A DNA stretch of 12,124 bases, from NCBI GenBank assembly GCA_023257915.1, contig JALRBB010000526.1, positions 1-12,124 of the forward strand, written 5' to 3'. Source of the stretch: Quisquiliibacterium sp. Lineage in GTDB: Bacteria > Pseudomonadota > Gammaproteobacteria > Burkholderiales > Burkholderiaceae_E. This document shows positions 11,124 to 12,124 of this stretch, piece by piece (the stretch's first letter is position 1; the number at the start of each line of letters is the position of its first letter). A program made the translations under genes and the position numbers. Under the pieces are notes generated by a model, which was not told where the DNA came from, made no database searches, and was given only the letters and a program-made list of their open reading frames with translations.

Positions 11124-11129
11124 ATTATA
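11124..11129 (-). promoter_or_regulatory. Candidate -10 box of the mutL-miaA-gnd-gntK promoter
   Basis: Read on the minus strand, these bases are a perfect TATAAT, 48 bases before the mutL ATG. A start near 11117 would give a leader of about 40 bases. No recognisable TTGACA lies 16-18 bases upstream (the nearest sequences are AACCGC and TAACCG), and there is no extended TGn, so the -35 is weak or activator-dependent. An AT-rich hexamer matching the consensus in such G+C-rich DNA, at the right distance, is the main support. Confidence 0.5.
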
Positions 11130-11186
11130 TCGGCCGGCGTCGGTCAGCGGTTACACTGGGTCGCTATCCCGCACGCTGGTATGGGC

Positions 11187-11211
11187 GCTGCGGTGCCGCG
11201 CGGCGCGCAGC
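11187..11211. repeat. G+C-rich inverted repeat (hairpin) in the dedA leader
   Basis: GCTGCG (11187-11192) pairs with CGCAGC (11206-11211). The loop holds the 10-base perfect palindrome GCCGCGCGGC (11195-11204), which can add three more pairs around a GCGC loop. It lies between the divergent genes, 73 bases before the dedA ATG, and has no following T-run, so it is not a standard terminator. It could be a leader structure or a protein site; chance is possible at this base composition. Confidence 0.4.
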
Positions 11212-11225
11212 CTGCGGCCCGTAGC

Positions 11226-11257
11226 CCTCAAGCCGTGCTGCCCTTAAGCCCTGTTGC
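11226..11257. repeat. Tandem pair of imperfect 16-base repeats upstream of dedA
   Basis: CCTCAAGCCGTGCTGC is followed directly by CCTTAAGCCCTGTTGC, identical at 13 of 16 positions. The pair ends 26 bases before the dedA ATG, where a transcript leader or operator would lie. No known binding site is recognised in it. Confidence 0.45.
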
Positions 11258-11283
11258 GAAATCGTGAGCGCGAAAACGACCCC

Positions 11284-11946
11284 ATGGACCTTTCCCAGCT
11301 GATCGATATCTTTCTGCACCTGGATCGCCACCTGGTCGAGGTGGTCGCGCAGTACGGCGCCTGGGTGTATGCGCTGTTGTTTCTGATCATCTTCGTCGAA
11401 ACCGGCCTGGTCGTGATGCCGTTCCTGCCAGGAGACTCGCTGCTGTTCGTGGCCGGCACGATTGCCGGTGTCGGCGGCATGAGTCTGCCGATGCTGCTGG
11501 TGTTACTGACCATCGCCGCGGTGCTGGGCGACGCGCTGAACTACTCGGTGGGGCGCCACTTCGGGCCGCGCGTCTTTGCTTGGGAGCAGTCACGATGGTT
11601 CAACCGGGCCGCGTTTGAGCGCACGCACGCGTTTTATGAACAGCATGGTGCGATCACGATCATCGTCGCGCGCTTTCTTCCGTTTGTGCGCACCTTCGCG
11701 CCGTTTGTCGCCGGCATTGCGCAGATGACGTATCCGAAGTTCGCGCTGTACAACGTGGTCGGCGCAGTGTTGTGGGTGTTTAGCCTGTGTACGCTGGGTT
11801 ACCTGATCGGAAACACCGCTTGGGTCAAAGCGCACTTTCAGTGGGTGACGCTCGCGTTCATCATCATCCCCGGACTACCAGCGGTGTTCGAGGTCTTGCG
11901 GCACTGGAGCCGGGCGCGCCTGGCAGCGAGAAACGCGCGGCGCTGA
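11284..11946 (+). CDS. DedA-family inner-membrane protein (YqjA/YghB-like, SNARE-associated domain)
   Basis: DedA proteins are polytopic inner-membrane proteins tied to lipid-carrier or phospholipid translocation, membrane-potential homeostasis and envelope integrity. This one has 220 residues, like E. coli YqjA. Seen are VETGLVVMPFLPGDSLLF from residue 38, LGDALNYSVGRHFG from 81, HGAITIIVARFLPFVRTFAPFVAG from 121, and further hydrophobic segments near 25-38, 52-80, 155-177 and 186-203. Glu39, Asp51, Arg130 and Arg136 fall exactly where YqjA has its four functionally essential charged residues, which supports both the assignment and the ATG at 11284. A TTG at 11254 would add ten unlikely residues. 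The gene is divergent from mutL and its Shine-Dalgarno is poor (GAAAACGACCCC before the ATG). The substrate of this particular paralogue cannot be told from sequence, so no gene symbol is given. Confidence 0.94.
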   Translation: MDLSQLIDIFLHLDRHLVEVVAQYGAWVYALLFLIIFVETGLVVMPFLPGDSLLFVAGTIAGVGGMSLPMLLVLLTIAAVLGDALNYSVGRHFGPRVFAWEQSRWFNRAAFERTHAFYEQHGAITIIVARFLPFVRTFAPFVAGIAQMTYPKFALYNVVGAVLWVFSLCTLGYLIGNTAWVKAHFQWVTLAFIIIPGLPAVFEVLRHWSRARLAARNARR

Positions 11947-12084
11947 GTCACGCGAGGTGGTTCAGGCGCTTGCCCGTGTACCTCAGATTGGAATGATTTT
12001 CGGCCGGCTTGAATTGAGCGGGAGCCGTCAGGCAGGCGACAGCCCGGCACGAATACGCTTGTGATCCCGTTCATGGGGGATACC

Positions 12085-12123
12085 ATGAAGTTTTTGCGGT
12101 CCGGAACATGCGAATCCTGGTAA
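12085..12123 (+). CDS. Possible 12-codon leader ORF (MKFLRSGTCESW)
   Basis: A very strong Shine-Dalgarno-like GGGGGA (12075-12080) lies four bases before this ATG, yet the frame stops after 12 codons at TAA 12121-12123. An in-frame ATG at 12073 would add four residues. The small frame overlaps the possible gene start at 12108 in another frame, an arrangement seen in translationally coupled leader peptides. The ribosome-binding site can also pair with upstream ATCCC (12064-12068 with 12077-12081). It may be meaningless; the window ends before the downstream gene can be read. Confidence 0.3.
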   Translation: MKFLRSGTCESW

Positions 12124-12124
12124 T
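12108..12124 (+). CDS. Possible start of a further gene, cut by the window edge
   Basis: ATG at 12108 opens MRILVI before the window ends. A hydrophobic beta strand directly after Met-Arg is typical of response regulators and of Rossmann-like nucleotide-binding enzymes, but six residues cannot identify a family. A weak GGA lies four bases upstream, so translation may depend on coupling to the small ORF at 12085. Confidence 0.35.

Noticed and set aside
11954..11984. Possible dedA terminator (GAGGT ... ACCTC)
   Set aside because: Only five outer pairs with a long loop and no T-run after it. A second weak stem at 12005-12027 (CGGCT/AGCCG) is no better.
11947..12084. Promoter for the gene at the right edge
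   Set aside because: TTGGAA (11988-11993) with TTGAAT (12009-12014) has poor spacing and match; no other sigma-70 or sigma-54 pattern stood out.

Overview
The window is a dense chromosomal housekeeping segment, with G+C roughly two thirds by eye. It comes from a Gram-negative proteobacterium. TamA and TamB require an outer membrane, and MutL carries an endonuclease motif, as in species without MutH. The mutL/miaA/purM neighbourhood and the sequences themselves suggest Betaproteobacteria (Burkholderiales-like). That placement is inference; a high-G+C gammaproteobacterium remains possible. I see no phage, insertion sequence, CRISPR array, tRNA or rRNA.

Layout. (1) Bases 1-6795, rightward: the 3' part of purM (purine synthesis), cut by the window edge, then tamA and tamB, which encode the outer- and inner-membrane halves of the translocation and assembly module. 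The tamA start lies inside purM, and tamB begins two bases after the tamA stop. (2) Bases 6780-11075, leftward, read in the order mutL, miaA, gnd, gntK. All three junctions are 4-base ATGA stop/start overlaps, so this is one tightly coupled unit joining mismatch repair, tRNA modification and a two-enzyme gluconate to ribulose-5-phosphate route. Its end runs 16 bases into the end of tamB on the other strand. (3) Bases 11076-11283: divergent control region between mutL and dedA, with a perfect TATAAT on the mutL strand, a G+C-rich hairpin and a tandem 16-base imperfect repeat. (4) Bases 11284-11946, rightward: a DedA-family membrane protein with its four key charged residues at E. coli YqjA numbering. 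(5) Bases 11947-12124: a spacer, a 12-codon ORF with a strong ribosome-binding site, and what may be the first codons of another gene.

How the genes work together. TamA and TamB form an envelope-spanning path for outer-membrane protein or phospholipid transport, and DedA is also an envelope-lipid protein, but it is separately transcribed. GntK phosphorylates gluconate and Gnd decarboxylates the product to feed the pentose phosphate pool. PurM draws on that same pool through PRPP, although it lies in the opposite, convergent unit.

All full-length genes look intact. I find no convincing undescribed system. The points most worth a second look are the fused mutL-miaA-gnd-gntK unit, the short and probably NAD-preferring Gnd, the overlapping convergent gene ends, the structured dedA leader, and the small ORF at the right edge.
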